The notes under the pieces: model-generated
The model's database searches: none
Told to the model about the DNA's origin: nothing
The model's input: only the letters and a program-made list of their open reading frames with translations
Made by a program: the position numbers and the translations under genes
Source of the DNA: JBEDUK01 sp963781595
Lineage (GTDB): Bacteria; Actinomycetota; UBA4738
Length of the DNA stretch: 64,000 bases
Direction: 5' to 3'
Assembly: GCA_963781595.1 (NCBI GenBank)
Contig: CAWAGG010000001.1
Span: 558,001 to 622,000 of the forward strand
Part shown: in pieces, positions 24,264-32,845 of the stretch
How positions within the stretch are numbered: position 1 is the first letter of the stretch
How the letters are laid out: each line of letters opens with the position of its first letter

Positions 24264-25532
24264 ATGTCCGCGAGCGGTTCTGGACCCGCTCGGACGATCT
24301 CGGCCGTCACCGCGCGACGGCTCGCGTCGACGGCCCAGCGGTTGGCGGGCCCGGTGCCGACCGAACCGGACGCGGCCGCGCTGCTCGATGTCGTTCGCGC
24401 GCTCCGGTGCCTCCAGCTGGACCCCATCTCCGCCGTGGCCCGGACGCATCTGCTCGTCCTGTGGAGCCGCGTCGGCCCCTACGAGCCGACGGCGCTCGAC
24501 CGGCTCCTCTGGCAGGATCGGGCACTCTTCGAGTACTGGGCGCACGCGGCATCGATCGTCCTGACCGAGGATTACCAGCTGCACAACGGGCGGATGCGCA
24601 CGTTCCCGGGCGGCAGGACCGGATGGTCGAGGCGCACGAAGGCTTGGCTCGAGGCGAACGGACCGCTCCGTCGGCGGATCCTGGTCGAACTGCGCCGGCG
24701 GGGCCCGCTCCCGGCACGTGCGTTCGAGGGTCACGCCGCGACGGAGCGGTGGGCGTCGTCCGGGTGGACCGGCGGGCACGACGTGACCCAGATGCTCGAC
24801 GTGCTCATGACCCAGGGCCGGATCATGGTCGCCGGCAGAGATGGGCAGGGCCGGCTGTGGGATCTCGCCGAACGGTGCCTGCCTGACTGGACGCCGCGTC
24901 GGCGGCTGGCCGAAGGAGCCATCAACCGGCGGGCGGTCGAGCTGGCGATCCGGGCCCTGGGGGTCGGGACCCGGCGAGACGTGATGCAGCATTTCCTCCG
25001 GAACTGGTACGACGACCTCCCCGGCGTGCTCCGCGACCTCGAACGACGCGGCACGATCCATCGCGTCACGGTCGCCGCCTTTGGCGATGCGACGCCGGAC
25101 ACGGCGTTCGTGCACGCGGACGATCTGTCGAGGCTGGACAGGCTCGAGCGAGGCGAAGGGTTCGAACCACGAACGACGCTGCTCTCCCCGTTCGACAACC
25201 TGATCTGCGACCGTGCGAGGACCCGGCGGCTGTTCGGGTTCGACTTCACGATCGAGATCTACGTGCCGAAGGCGAAACGTCGCTACGGCTACTACGTGAT
25301 GCCGATCCTGCACGGCGACCGGTTGATCGGCCGGATCGATCCGCTGATGGACAGGAAGTCAGGTCGGTTGACCATCCACGCGGTGTACGCCCAAGCCGAG
25401 GCTCCCACGGACGCGGCGACGGGCCGCGCGATCCGCGGATCCATCGAGGACCTGGCCACGTTCCTGGGCGCGAAGGAGATCGAGATCGGGAGCCGGGTCC
25501 CGAACGGCTGGCGCCGCCCACTCGCCTCCTGA
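24264..25532 (+). CDS. Winged-helix DNA glycosylase, YcaQ/AlkX type (DUF1006, HTH_42)
   Basis: 422 residues starting 18 nt after cphA. The family is recognised from RALRCLQLDPISAVARTHLLVLWSRVG near the N-terminus, FEYWAHAASIVL, the middle RGPLPARAFEG winged-helix region and the late LLSPFDNLICDRARTRRLF with YGYYVMPIL. In this superfamily the catalytic motif is Gln-hydrophobic-Gln in AlkZ and Gln-hydrophobic-Asp in YcaQ; here it is QLD, pointing to the YcaQ/AlkX interstrand-crosslink-repair branch. It may be co-transcribed with the cyanophycin genes but has no evident link to them. Confidence 0.82.
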   Translation: MSASGSGPARTISAVTARRLASTAQRLAGPVPTEPDAAALLDVVRALRCLQLDPISAVARTHLLVLWSRVGPYEPTALDRLLWQDRALFEYWAHAASIVLTEDYQLHNGRMRTFPGGRTGWSRRTKAWLEANGPLRRRILVELRRRGPLPARAFEGHAATERWASSGWTGGHDVTQMLDVLMTQGRIMVAGRDGQGRLWDLAERCLPDWTPRRRLAEGAINRRAVELAIRALGVGTRRDVMQHFLRNWYDDLPGVLRDLERRGTIHRVTVAAFGDATPDTAFVHADDLSRLDRLERGEGFEPRTTLLSPFDNLICDRARTRRLFGFDFTIEIYVPKAKRRYGYYVMPILHGDRLIGRIDPLMDRKSGRLTIHAVYAQAEAPTDAATGRAIRGSIEDLATFLGAKEIEIGSRVPNGWRRPLAS

Positions 25533-25559
25533 CCAACGTCACGAACCGACGAGCCGGTA

Positions 25560-25569
25560 CTTACGATCC
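25560..25569 (+). repeat. CTTACGATCC motif, copy 1
   Basis: The 10-mer CTTACGATCC lies 55 bp before the -10 box of the 25627 gene. The same 10-mer occurs at 31648-31657 and 36398-36407, each in an intergenic region. Confidence 0.6.
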
Positions 25570-25614
25570 TGAGAATTCCGGGCGCCGAGGCTCGGGGCGG
25601 CGGACGACCGTTCC

Positions 25615-25620
25615 TATCAT
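25615..25620 (+). promoter_or_regulatory. -10 box of a leaderless promoter
   Basis: TATCAT ends 6 nt before the ATG at 25627; no Shine-Dalgarno. Confidence 0.5.
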
Positions 25621-25626
25621 CGCCGG

Positions 25627-27057
25627 ATGCACCTCGCCGAGCGGCTCCGGCATCGGCCGGACCGCGGTTCGATGCGCGAGCGGGAACGCGACGAGCGGGA
25701 CGGCCCCGCGTCGACGTCTCGGGTTGAGCGATCGGACCGCATCCGCCGACGGTGGGCCCTCGACGTGGTCGCGCTCGCCGGCTGGGCGGGGCTCATCCTC
25801 CTCACCCATGTCACGGGCATCGCGCTCGTCGACCGGGCTCCGAAGACCCGGATCTTCGCAGCGCCGCTCGTGGCGCGCGTGGACCCGCACCTCGATCTCC
25901 GCGTGCTCCTCCCGCTGGCCGTTGCCGCGCTGGCGGTGGCGTTCGCCGGACGGCTCTCGACGAGGATGGGGTGGCGTCCGCTGCTGTTCGTCATGTTCGC
26001 GTTCGCGGGCGGGTGGGCCGTCTCGCTCGCGCTCTCGGACGGTCTGAGCGAACTCACCCGACCGCTCCTGGGACCCAGCGACTACCTGCGCGACGTCGCG
26101 CTCGTCGGAAGCCCGGGACCATTCCTGGCGCACTTCGTCCAGCGGATCGCGACGTATCACCAGCACGTTCGGGCCCATCCTCCGGGCATGATCCTGCTCC
26201 TCTGGTCCATGGACCGGATCGGGCTCCGCGGAGCGCCGTGGGAGGCGACCGTCCAGATCGCCGGAGGGGCGGCGATGGTTCCGGCCGCGCTGATCGCCCT
26301 GCGAGAGATGGCCGGAGAGCCCCGCGCCCGAGCCGCGGCACCGTTCGTCGCCATGGCGCCGGTCGCTGTATGGGTCGCCACGTCCGGCGACGCGTTGATC
26401 GCCGGGGTCAGCGCGTGGGCGGTCGCGCTGACGATCGTGTCGATCCGGCGGACGGGCCTACGGTCGGACGCGATCGCGCTCGCCGCCGGCGTCCTGTTCG
26501 GCGCCGGCCTGATGTTCTCCTACGGCGTCGCGGTCCTGGCCGTGATCCCCACGTTCGTCGCGATCCGGGATCGGCGGCTCCGACCCCTTGTGATCGCCGC
26601 CTGCGGCGCGGGATCGGTCCTGCTGGCGTTCGGGGCGGCGGGATTCTGGTGGCCCCGGGGCCTCCGGGCCACGGTCGCGCAGTACCGGAGGAGCGTCGCG
26701 CGGCTTCGGCCGCAGAGCTACTTCTGGCTGGGCAACCTGGGAGCGTTCGCGATCGCGCTGGGACCGGCGGCGGCCGTGGCCCTCGTCAGGCTCCGTGACC
26801 GGCGGACCTGGCTGCTCGTTGCCGCGGGGCTCGCGGCGGTGGCGGTGGCCGACGTGTCCGGACTCGCGAAGGGGGAGGTCGAGCGGATCTGGCTGCCGTT
26901 CGCACCCTGGATCCTCGTGGCCGGGTCGGCCCTGCTGAGCTCCCCCGGGGACACGACCCTTCCCGACCGGTTCGACACGCGCGGCGCGAGGGCGTGGCTC
27001 GGGCTGACCCTCGCGACCGGCCTCGCCATCCAGATCCTCCTGCTGACGACCTGGTGA
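25627..27057 (+). CDS. Polytopic membrane protein, GT-C-like (unassigned)
   Basis: 476 residues. A 45-residue highly charged N-terminus precedes about eleven membrane helices. An HPPGMILLLW loop after ATYHQHVRAHPPG recalls the luminal loops of lipid-linked sugar glycosyltransferases (GT-C fold), and the length fits, but no catalytic Asp/Glu motif in the first loop was identified with certainty. The gene after it starts 10 nt downstream and encodes a secreted protein, so the pair may be co-expressed. I would call it a probable GT-C-like membrane enzyme with modest confidence. Confidence 0.6.
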   Translation: MHLAERLRHRPDRGSMRERERDERDGPASTSRVERSDRIRRRWALDVVALAGWAGLILLTHVTGIALVDRAPKTRIFAAPLVARVDPHLDLRVLLPLAVAALAVAFAGRLSTRMGWRPLLFVMFAFAGGWAVSLALSDGLSELTRPLLGPSDYLRDVALVGSPGPFLAHFVQRIATYHQHVRAHPPGMILLLWSMDRIGLRGAPWEATVQIAGGAAMVPAALIALREMAGEPRARAAAPFVAMAPVAVWVATSGDALIAGVSAWAVALTIVSIRRTGLRSDAIALAAGVLFGAGLMFSYGVAVLAVIPTFVAIRDRRLRPLVIAACGAGSVLLAFGAAGFWWPRGLRATVAQYRRSVARLRPQSYFWLGNLGAFAIALGPAAAVALVRLRDRRTWLLVAAGLAAVAVADVSGLAKGEVERIWLPFAPWILVAGSALLSSPGDTTLPDRFDTRGARAWLGLTLATGLAIQILLLTTW

Positions 27058-27067
27058 GGAGACCGAC

Positions 27068-28690
27068 ATGAGCTTCGGCGCTCGGCGAACCTCCGTCGCC
27101 GCGCTCGCGCTGGCCGGCCTCCTGGCGGCGCTGTCGGGCGGGGCGTCGCCCGCGGCGACGGCGCCCTTGCCGAGGTGTGAGCTCGGCACGCCGTGGACAC
27201 CCCCGGCCGTGGCGCGCGGATCGCATCGGAACGCCGCGCCCGATCGAGCGTGCCTGTCGATCGCCGGCCGCCGCTCGTGCGTCCGGAGGGCCGGCTGGAT
27301 CGTCCGTGAGAACGCGAAGAAGGGAACGGCGTCATGGTGCATCCCCGCCGGCGCCGCGCGGGACATCGGCGGGTACGCGGATCACGTGAGCGCCGAGCTG
27401 GGAAGCACCGTCCGCCTCTTCGTCTCGACCCGTGAGCCCAGCTTCCGCGTGGATGCGTATCGGCTCGGCTACTACCAGGGCCTCGGGGGCCGGCTCGTCT
27501 GGCGGTCCCGGTGGTATCCGGGCCGGTGGCAGCCGGTGGCAAACTCGAAGGCGTCGACGAACGTGGTCGAGGCCGGGTGGCGACCGTCCGTGGTCATCCC
27601 GATCTCGACGGCGTGGCCGCCGGGAGTGTTCCTCCTGAAGCTCGTCGGGAGTCAAGGCGGTGGATCGTACGTTCCGCTCGTGATCAGGCAGGACCGGAGC
27701 CGCGCGGCCCTGATGCTCGCGGAAAGCCCGATCACGTGGCAGGCGTACAACGTTTGGGGCGGCGCGAGCCTGTACCAGGGTCGGACCGGCTTCGTCGACC
27801 GCGCGCGCGTCGTGTCCTTCGACCGACCGTACGTCCGCAACCGGGGAGCCGCCGACCTGCTCCAGGGAGGCGACCAGCCGATCATCGGTCTGGTCGAACG
27901 GCTCGGGCTCGACGTCACCTATACCACCGACCTCGACATCGACCGCGAACCGGCGACGCTGACGCGCCACGGCGCGCTGCTCGTCGTCGGTCACGGCGAA
28001 TACTGGTCGAGCAGGATGCGCGCAGCCGCGACGGCCGCGCGCGACCGCGGCGTCAACCTGCTGTTCCTCGAGGCGAATGACGTCTTCCGGCACGTTCGGC
28101 TGGCGCCCTCGCCGCTCGGGCCCGACCGGCGGGTGATCGACTACAAGGTCCCGAGCGAGGATCCGCTGCTCGGGCGGAACGATGCGGAGGTGACGTCGGA
28201 CTGGCGCAGCGGCCCTGATCCCCGGCCCGAGAGCGACCTCCTCGGCGCGATGTACGAGTGCAACCCTGCGTTCGCCGACATGATCGTGACCGATCCAGGC
28301 GCGTGGGTCTTCGCGGATACCGGCGTGCATGCAGGGAGCCGCCTGCCGGACCTCGTCGGCTTCACCGAGTACGACCGCGTGCAGCCGGGGTCGCCCCAGC
28401 CGCCGGGCCTGCAGATCCTGGCGCACTCGCCGGTCACGTGCCGGGGCCACGAGCCCAGCGCCTCCGACATGACCTACTACGGTTCACGCGGACACGGCGG
28501 CGTCATCGACACTGGCACGACGGCCTGGATCTACCGGCTCGGGCTCGGGTGTGTGTTGAACGACCGATGCGATCGCACGGCGCGCACCCTGGAGCGCATC
28601 ACCGAGAACATCCTGGCCGTGTTCGGTGCAGGACCGGCCGGTTCGAGCTTCCCCTCGACCTCGAACGTCGCCGCGGTCGTCGGGCGCTGA
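27068..28690 (+). CDS. Secreted protein with N,N-dimethylformamidase beta-subunit-like domain
   Basis: 540 residues starting 10 nt after the membrane protein gene, behind a GAGGAGA. A signal peptide (SVAALALAGLLAALSGGAS) is followed by a Cys-containing region of about 70 residues. From about residue 100 the dimethylformamidase large-subunit-like domain appears: VDAYRLGYYQGLGGRLVW, SPITWQAYNVWGGASLYQG, VVSFDRPYV, VVGHGEYWSSRMRA and LEANDVFRHVRL, ending in TYYGSRGHGGVIDTGTTAW. True enzymes hydrolyse formamides with an iron centre. Here the domain is exported, so substrate and even catalysis are uncertain. Confidence 0.8.
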   Translation: MSFGARRTSVAALALAGLLAALSGGASPAATAPLPRCELGTPWTPPAVARGSHRNAAPDRACLSIAGRRSCVRRAGWIVRENAKKGTASWCIPAGAARDIGGYADHVSAELGSTVRLFVSTREPSFRVDAYRLGYYQGLGGRLVWRSRWYPGRWQPVANSKASTNVVEAGWRPSVVIPISTAWPPGVFLLKLVGSQGGGSYVPLVIRQDRSRAALMLAESPITWQAYNVWGGASLYQGRTGFVDRARVVSFDRPYVRNRGAADLLQGGDQPIIGLVERLGLDVTYTTDLDIDREPATLTRHGALLVVGHGEYWSSRMRAAATAARDRGVNLLFLEANDVFRHVRLAPSPLGPDRRVIDYKVPSEDPLLGRNDAEVTSDWRSGPDPRPESDLLGAMYECNPAFADMIVTDPGAWVFADTGVHAGSRLPDLVGFTEYDRVQPGSPQPPGLQILAHSPVTCRGHEPSASDMTYYGSRGHGGVIDTGTTAWIYRLGLGCVLNDRCDRTARTLERITENILAVFGAGPAGSSFPSTSNVAAVVGR

Positions 28691-28730
28691 GGATCGCCGC
28701 GTCACGTTGGTGGACGGCCCGCGGGGCTCG

Positions 28731-29531
28731 TCAGGCGGTGGTCGCCAGGCGCCGATACGCGGCCGTGAACGCGTCGGCGATGAGCCGGTGACCGGCGGCG
28801 CTCGGATGCAACCCGTCGGCGGAGACGGTGGCCGCCTCCGTTCCGGCTGCGCGTGCCGCGAGCCCCGCCGCGTGCAGGTCGACGACGGTCGAGCCCGTCG
28901 CCGTTGCCGCCGCGGCGATCCCAGCGTTGTACGCGTCGACCAGCGCGTTCAGGCCCGCGGGCGGTGGGAAGAGGCCAGCGATGGAGCAGGGCGGCGCACC
29001 CGCTGGAGGGTCCGGCCGGCAGGCGAGGTACGCGGGCAGGCGATCTAGCGGCGGGACGTTCGCCACGAGGACCGTCGGGGGCCGAGCCCCAGCGGACACG
29101 TCGGGCGTCCGCAGCTCCGTCAGCAGCGTGAGCAGCCGGCTCCCGAACGCTGCCGCGGTCAACCCGGTGCGGATGTCGTTCACGCCGAAGAACACGGTCA
29201 CGACGGTTGGACGCAGCGCCATGACGTACGGGAGCTGCTCGTCCGCCGCCTCCCCGAGCGTCGAGCCCGCCACGGCCAGCTCGATGAAGGTCGCCCCGAG
29301 CGGCAACGCCGAGTCGAAGAACCGTTGCGGCCATGCCTGGCGGATCGGGTCGGAAGTGCCGAACCCGAGCGAGTCGCTCGCTCCGAGGGCGACGTAGACG
29401 GTGTGCACCCCCGGAGACCGGACCGGGACGGGTGGCGGCGAGGCTCCCGGACCGCACGCGCCGGCGATGACCACGATCGCCAGCGTCATGAGGCTCGTCG
29501 GTCGGGACGGAGTCCAGCGTGCCGTGATCAC
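28731..29531 (-). CDS. SGNH/GDSL hydrolase, probable lipoprotein
   Basis: 266 residues from a GTG at 29531 that overlaps the permease stop codon by 4 nt; an internal ATG at 29489 is possible. A hydrophobic LMTLAIVVIAGACGPG near the N-terminus looks like a lipoprotein signal. SGNH blocks are present: block I YVALGASDSLGFG (Ser nucleophile), Gly in ELAVAGSTLGE, block III FFGVNDIR (Asn) and block V SADGLHPSAAGH (Asp and His). It would hydrolyse an ester or thioester, such as a lipid or acylated sugar, outside the cell. Coupling to an ABC exporter suggests it acts on what the transporter handles. Confidence 0.85.
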   Translation of the reverse strand: MITARWTPSRPTSLMTLAIVVIAGACGPGASPPPVPVRSPGVHTVYVALGASDSLGFGTSDPIRQAWPQRFFDSALPLGATFIELAVAGSTLGEAADEQLPYVMALRPTVVTVFFGVNDIRTGLTAAAFGSRLLTLLTELRTPDVSAGARPPTVLVANVPPLDRLPAYLACRPDPPAGAPPCSIAGLFPPPAGLNALVDAYNAGIAAAATATGSTVVDLHAAGLAARAAGTEAATVSADGLHPSAAGHRLIADAFTAAYRRLATTA

Positions 29532-30850
29532 GCCGCATCCACCGCCTCTCGAGCGGGTAGCCGCGCGGCCCGCAGCGCCGGGATCGTCCCGGCGGCGAGC
29601 GACAACGCGACCGAGCCGACGATCCCGCCGACCACGAGAATCCAGTTCACGTCGAGCGCGACCCCGGACACGCCCTGCGCGGTGAGGTAGCCGTTCACGA
29701 CGGCCGCGACCGCCCGCGCGACCGTCCAGCCGACGATCGTGCCGAGCACCCCTCCGACGAGTCCGATCGCGGACGCCTCCAGGGCGAACACACGTAGGAC
29801 ATCCCGGTCCCGCGCGCCCAGGGCCTTCATGATGCCGATCTCCCTGCGGCGCTCGCGGATCGCCGCCAGCAGCGCGTCGGCCACCCCGAGCGCGGCGATG
29901 ACCAGCGCGATCACGCCGATCCCGGCGAGGACGATCTCCACCACCCGGAGGTATCGCAAGACGGACGCGATCAGGTTCTCCGGCGCGCTCGTGGAGTACC
30001 CGATCGCCGTGATCTGGCGACGGACCGTCTCGATTTCGGCGAGGTCCCGCGCGACCACGAGCAGCCCGCTGTAGCGCGACGCCGGCGTGCCGACGCCTCC
30101 GATCTGTTCGTCGCTGGCGGCCGTGAACCGGGCCGCTCGCTCGGTCTGCTGGATCGGCGCGAGCAGGTCCCCCGACGCCGCGTCCTGCGCGACGACGCCT
30201 ACGACGAGCACCTTGACCCACAGGCCGCGGATCGGCTGATCACCGAGGCCCGCGAATGCTCGGGGGGCACCGAGCTGGATCCGTTCGCCGATCGCCGCCT
30301 GCGGAGCCTTCGGATCCATCCCGACCCGTTCGAGGTAGCTCGGGGTGACGGCCACCTCGGTCAGCGAGCCAGCGAGGGGGAGCCGGCCAACGATCACCGT
30401 CGTCGGCAGGCTCGACGGACGGGAGAGGTCGACGCCGACGACCGTGTCGTAGAAGGGCTCCGGTTGCGGGTCGCCGTGCCGGTCGACGTCGCCGTTGGCC
30501 GGTGGAACGACGAGCCACCGGTTCGCGACGACCGGAAGGACGGTCGCGACATCCGGGAGCCGGCCGATGCGCTCGAACGCGACGTCGTCCAACATCCTCG
30601 CCGGTCCGGGCTTGGGGTTGTCCGTTCCGATCGTCGCGGGGTCGGGCGCCGCAGCGGCGACCTTGATCGTGGCCAGAGGCCCTCCCCGCGAGAGCCCGGT
30701 CAGGACCCGGGTGCGCGCCGTCGTCGCGATCGTGAGCAGCGCCGTCATGAGGGCCGCGGCCAACGCGACCGCGGCGATCGTGAGGAGCGCGCGGGCGAAG
30801 CGTCGCCGGATGCCCCGCGCGGCGAACGACCCCGCATCGCGCCACCTCAC
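29528..30850 (-). CDS. ABC transporter permease, FtsX/MacB type
   Basis: 440 residues. One N-terminal membrane helix (ALLTIAAVALAAALMTALLTI), a large extracytoplasmic domain of about 230 residues, then three C-terminal helices with the FtsX pattern (REIGIMKALGARDRDVLRVFALEASAIGLVGG in segments; GTIVGWTVARAVA). This is the layout of type VII mechanotransmission ABC systems, which move lipoproteins, peptides or lipids across the outer face of the membrane rather than through it. It overlaps both the ATPase gene and the SGNH gene by 4 nt. Confidence 0.9.
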   Translation of the reverse strand: MRWRDAGSFAARGIRRRFARALLTIAAVALAAALMTALLTIATTARTRVLTGLSRGGPLATIKVAAAAPDPATIGTDNPKPGPARMLDDVAFERIGRLPDVATVLPVVANRWLVVPPANGDVDRHGDPQPEPFYDTVVGVDLSRPSSLPTTVIVGRLPLAGSLTEVAVTPSYLERVGMDPKAPQAAIGERIQLGAPRAFAGLGDQPIRGLWVKVLVVGVVAQDAASGDLLAPIQQTERAARFTAASDEQIGGVGTPASRYSGLLVVARDLAEIETVRRQITAIGYSTSAPENLIASVLRYLRVVEIVLAGIGVIALVIAALGVADALLAAIRERRREIGIMKALGARDRDVLRVFALEASAIGLVGGVLGTIVGWTVARAVAAVVNGYLTAQGVSGVALDVNWILVVGGIVGSVALSLAAGTIPALRAARLPAREAVDAA

Positions 30851-31584
30851 CGGGCCTGCAACCTCCCCGCCTCCAGGACGAACCGATCGGTCGCTCGGGC
30901 AGCCAGCTCACGGTGATGCGTCACGACCACGAGCGTCACGCCCCGGTCGCGGCGGAGGGACTCGAGCAACTCGATCACGGAGATCGCGGAGGCCTCATCC
31001 AGGTTGCCCGTGGGCTCGTCGGCGAGGATCAGCGCCGGTTCGTTCGCCATCGCCCTCGCGATCGCCACCCGCTGACGTTCCCCGCCGGAGAGCGCCGCAG
31101 GCCGGTGGTCCCCACGGTCGGCGAGCCGGACCGCGTCCAGGAGCCCGTCCGAGCGGCGCCGGCGTTCGGCGTGCCCGAGGCCCCCCAGCATGCAGGCGAA
31201 CTCGACGTTCTCCCGTGCCGACAGGGTCTCGAGCAGGCCGAAGTGCTGGAAGACGAACCCGACGGTCCTGCTCCGGAAGGCGGCCAGGCCGTCGCGGTCC
31301 AGATCTTTCAGATCGACATCCCCGACGATCACCGATCCGGAGCGCGGTCGCTCGAGGCCACCCAGCAGCGAGAGCAGGGTCGTCTTGCCCGCTCCGGACG
31401 GCCCCGAGAGCGAGGTGTAGCCGCCCGCCGGGACGGTCAGATCCAGGCCATCGAGCACGGGGACCGAACCCTGCCGCGACCGGTAGGAGTGTCGAACCCC
31501 GTGGACGACGACCCGGACGCCCGCGGGCTCGATCACGGCATCGGAGCCGACGGAGCCGGGATCGTGGCTGGGGAAGATCGACAT
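30847..31584 (-). CDS. ABC transporter ATPase, MacB/LolD type
   Basis: 245 residues from the ATG at 31584; an in-frame ATG at 31614 would add 10 residues. Walker A SGPSGAGKTTLLSLL, Q-loop FVFQHFGLLETLSARENVE, signature LSGGERQRVAIARAM, Walker B LILADEPTGNLDE and H-loop VVVTHHRELA are all present. The DEPTGNLD wording is characteristic of the LolD/MacB/FtsE group that pairs with FtsX-type permeases, as found here. First gene of a three-gene operon with the permease and the SGNH hydrolase. Confidence 0.92.
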   Translation of the reverse strand: MSIFPSHDPGSVGSDAVIEPAGVRVVVHGVRHSYRSRQGSVPVLDGLDLTVPAGGYTSLSGPSGAGKTTLLSLLGGLERPRSGSVIVGDVDLKDLDRDGLAAFRSRTVGFVFQHFGLLETLSARENVEFACMLGGLGHAERRRRSDGLLDAVRLADRGDHRPAALSGGERQRVAIARAMANEPALILADEPTGNLDEASAISVIELLESLRRDRGVTLVVVTHHRELAARATDRFVLEAGRLQAR

Positions 31585-31647
31585 GGGCCCTGCCGGCCAG
31601 CATGCCACGGACATCGCGATCCGGTGCCTCCAGCCAGGTCGACGATG

Positions 31648-31657
31648 CTTACGATCC
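31648..31657 (+). repeat. CTTACGATCC motif, copy 2
   Basis: Lies in the divergent intergenic region between the ABC operon and the epimerase gene, 54 bp before the epimerase -10 box. Confidence 0.6.
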
Positions 31658-31701
31658 GCTCAACTCCGTCGATCGGAGAGATGGAGGCCGCGCGTCGGCC
31701 G

Positions 31702-31707
31702 TATCGT
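31702..31707 (+). promoter_or_regulatory. -10 box of a leaderless promoter (epimerase gene)
   Basis: TATCGT ends 7 nt before the ATG at 31715. Confidence 0.45.
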
Positions 31708-31714
31708 CGCGGGC

Positions 31715-32845
31715 ATGGATGCCACCGTCGCGTCCGGACGCGCCATCCCGAACGCGAGCGACGGCCGGATCGTAGTCACCGGCGGAGCCGGCTTCATCGG
31801 GATGCACACCGTCGAGGCCCTGGTCGCGTCCGGTTCCGACGTCCTGGTCGTCGACGACCTCAAACCCACGGTCCACGCTGGAGCCCCCGAGCTGGATCCG
31901 AACGCCGAGTTGATCCGCGCCTCGGTCAACGACGTGGACGCGATGGAACGGGCGCTTCGCGGAGCGACGGCGGTGTGTCACCTCGCGGCAAAGGTCGGGC
32001 TCGGCGTGGATATGGGTGACGTGCGCGAGTACGCATGGGACAACGACCTGGGCACCGCGAGCCTGCTGTGCGCGCTGCATCGCTCGCGCTTCCGAGGACG
32101 GTTGGTGCTGGCCTCCAGCATGGTGGTGTACGGCGAGGGGCGGTACCGCTGCCCCGATCACGGCGTGGTCCCGCCGGGCACGCGCAGCGCGGACCGGGTG
32201 GCCGCCGGCCGGTTCGAACCCCCGTGCCCCCTCTGCGGACGGGACCTGACGCCGGAGCCGGTCCCCGAGGATGCCCGAACCGATCCGAGGAGCGTGTACG
32301 CGGCGACGAAGCTCCACCAGGAGCACCTCTGCGAAGCGTTCGCCCGGGAGACCGGGGCTCGCTTCGTCGCGCTGCGCTACCACAACGTCTACGGCCCCCG
32401 GATGCCGAGAGATACGCCCTACGCCGGTGTCGCCAGCATCTTCCGCAGCGCGCTCGCCCGGGGGGAACGTCCGACCGTGTTCGAGGACGGGGGCCAGCGC
32501 CGGGACTTCGTTCATGTCCACGACGTGGCCCGAGCGAACGTCCTGGCGATCACCGCGGACCCGTCCATCGGCGGGGCGTTCAACGTGGCGAGCGGCGAGC
32601 CCCATTCCGTCGGCGAGATGGCCGCTGCGCTCGCGGCGGCGACCGGGGACGGCACGATCCGGCCCATCGTCACCGGCGCCGTGCGGCCGGGTGACGTTCG
32701 ACACGTGTTCGCGTCGCCGGAGCGAGCCGAACGGGTCCTGGGCTTCCGAGCCGAGATCGGGTTCGACGAGGGGATGCTGGGGTTCGCGACGGCGCCCCTG
32801 CGGGGAGACCGAAGCTCACCGGGAGCCATCAGGGTCGGACGGTGA
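31715..32845 (+). CDS. NAD-dependent sugar-nucleotide epimerase (dTDP-L-rhamnose 4-epimerase-like)
   Basis: 376 residues. An extended SDR: dinucleotide motif VTGGAGFIGMHTVEAL, HLAAKVGLGVDM, catalytic Tyr and Lys in YAATKLHQE (YxxxK), and RYHNVYGPRMP. An insertion in the middle carries a CPDHG...CPLCGRDL Cys/His cluster that looks like a small zinc site. I associate this insertion with dTDP-L-rhamnose 4-epimerase-like proteins, but substrate assignment rests on that memory only. It would supply an activated deoxysugar. Its last 17 nt overlap the convergent molybdoenzyme gene. Confidence 0.82.
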   Translation: MDATVASGRAIPNASDGRIVVTGGAGFIGMHTVEALVASGSDVLVVDDLKPTVHAGAPELDPNAELIRASVNDVDAMERALRGATAVCHLAAKVGLGVDMGDVREYAWDNDLGTASLLCALHRSRFRGRLVLASSMVVYGEGRYRCPDHGVVPPGTRSADRVAAGRFEPPCPLCGRDLTPEPVPEDARTDPRSVYAATKLHQEHLCEAFARETGARFVALRYHNVYGPRMPRDTPYAGVASIFRSALARGERPTVFEDGGQRRDFVHVHDVARANVLAITADPSIGGAFNVASGEPHSVGEMAAALAAATGDGTIRPIVTGAVRPGDVRHVFASPERAERVLGFRAEIGFDEGMLGFATAPLRGDRSSPGAIRVGR

